From positions 1 to 6,175 of the forward strand of contig LSSH01000035.1 of assembly GCA_001595885.1 (NCBI GenBank): a stretch of DNA of 6,175 nucleotides, read 5' to 3'. The translations under genes were made by a program, and so were the position numbers. Origin of the DNA: Candidatus Proteinoplasmatales archaeon SG8-5 (GTDB lineage Archaea > Thermoplasmatota > Thermoplasmata > SG8-5). Shown one piece after another: positions 5,468 to 6,175 of the stretch (its first letter is position 1; every line of letters begins with the position of its first letter). The notes below the pieces were generated by a model, which was not told where the DNA came from, did not search any database, and saw only the letters and a program-made list of their open reading frames with translations.

Positions 5468-6175
5468 ATGAAGGATAACGTAAGACGAACACCGGCTATA
5501 CGCATGGGCCTAGTGATAGCGATAGCGTTGATGATGAGCATCTCCTATTTCGTACCAGCTGCGGTATTCGCAGCCCCGACCGGCGAAGACGCCAGGGGTT
5601 GGGTAGAGGGCGATTTCGTGGTCAGCCACGATGAGCCCGGCGCGTTCGATGCGCTTCACCCTGACGTGGCCTGTACTCCTTACAATTCCATAACCGAGCC
5701 TTTGGGTTGGGCTGGAAGTGTCCATGCCGTATGGGACGAGATAGACGAGACCACCGGCGACCGTGAGATCCATCACTCATGCACAGTTCCTGAAATGAGC
5801 GGTTACCCCCTCGAGTGGTCAAATGACGACGAAGGCGATAGGATCATCAGCGAGGGCCGCAAGGGAAGGGCCCCTGTGATGGGAGACGCCGTGGATCCTA
5901 GCATAGTCATAGACAGTCAAGGAATTATTCACGTGGTCTGGGCTCAGGAATACGTAGACAACGGAGAGAGCTTCTGGGAAGTCCATTACTCACAATCAAA
6001 GGATAACGGCAAGACCTGGAGCGCCGAGGTCGGCCAGGACCCGGGATGCGACATACCTGTCAGCAGATTCTACGGACAGAGGGATGACGCAATGAGGATG
6101 CCAGGCGGCCCCTCGATAACAGTCGGGTTTGACAACACGATACCAAGCGCCTCCGAGATACTGCACGTTGTATGG
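5468..6175 (+). CDS. Second exported Asp-box propeller protein (3' end beyond window)
   Basis: The frame is open for 236 codons from ATG 5468 to the window end with no stop, so the gene is cut by the window edge, not broken. It starts with basic residues (Arg6, Arg7, Arg12) and a hydrophobic helix (about 13-35), with a likely signal-peptidase site after Ala35 or Ala36. The mature part begins like its neighbour: GWVEGDFVVS (44-53) parallels [10 protein letters not shown] in the upstream protein. HxxW strands are at 86-89, 155-158 and 233-236. A canonical Asp box, SKDNGKTW, is at 177-184, preceded by EVHYS. The first Asp-box position is degenerate, as in the neighbour. Cys69, Cys105 and Cys194 differ from the upstream protein, which has a single Cys143. 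It is clearly a tandem paralogue of the upstream gene and probably an extracellular binding protein. Whether it has the GWN C-terminus cannot be seen. Confidence 0.9.
   Translation, partial: MKDNVRRTPAIRMGLVIAIALMMSISYFVPAAVFAAPTGEDARGWVEGDFVVSHDEPGAFDALHPDVACTPYNSITEPLGWAGSVHAVWDEIDETTGDREIHHSCTVPEMSGYPLEWSNDDEGDRIISEGRKGRAPVMGDAVDPSIVIDSQGIIHVVWAQEYVDNGESFWEVHYSQSKDNGKTWSAEVGQDPGCDIPVSRFYGQRDDAMRMPGGPSITVGFDNTIPSASEILHVVW

Noticed and set aside
5468..6175. Truncated pseudogene
   Set aside because: The frame stays open to the last base of the window with intact motifs and strong start signals, so the cut is the window edge.

Overview
This 6.2-kb window looks archaeal, probably from the Thermoplasmatota or a related euryarchaeal lineage; that placement is an inference. 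The signs are TATA boxes (one with an A-rich BRE-like stretch) at archaeal distances from the starts, Shine-Dalgarno sites matching the archaeal 16S tail (AGGAGG, GGTGATC), one gene that looks leaderless, heavy AGG/AGA and ATA codon use, and archaeal-style secreted beta-propeller proteins. All three genes lie on the + strand. No tRNA, rRNA, CRISPR array, transposase or integrase was found.

Layout. (1) Positions 1-334 hold no convincing gene. They carry a degenerate direct repeat (11-85 and 191-265, 52 of 75 bases identical without gaps) with a shorter middle copy (about 105-133). All three copies keep a small stem-loop just before a GATAGACGTGCAC-like core. (2) 335-3286 encodes a 983-residue STAND-type AAA ATPase, with a C-terminal array of about ten 40-residue TPRs and an unusual alpha/beta segment of longin/roadblock type inserted between Walker A and Walker B. 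(3) 3344-5365 encodes a 673-residue exported protein: an N-terminal hydrophobic export segment, seven propeller modules with Asp-box motifs, and two C-terminal 'GWN...GxGYWI' units. (4) 5468-6175 is the 5' part of a paralogous exported propeller protein that runs off the window end.

How they may fit together. Each gene has its own promoter-like sequence, so this is a same-direction cluster rather than a tight operon. The ATPase has the form of a cytoplasmic, nucleotide-switched scaffold: AAA/STAND module, candidate sensor insertion, and TPR protein-binding surface, with no recognisable DNA-binding or catalytic effector domain. The two propeller proteins are probably exported binding proteins, and they appear to have arisen by tandem duplication that included upstream DNA, since a nearly identical 14-15 base motif precedes both. 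A link between the ATPase and the surface proteins rests on proximity only.
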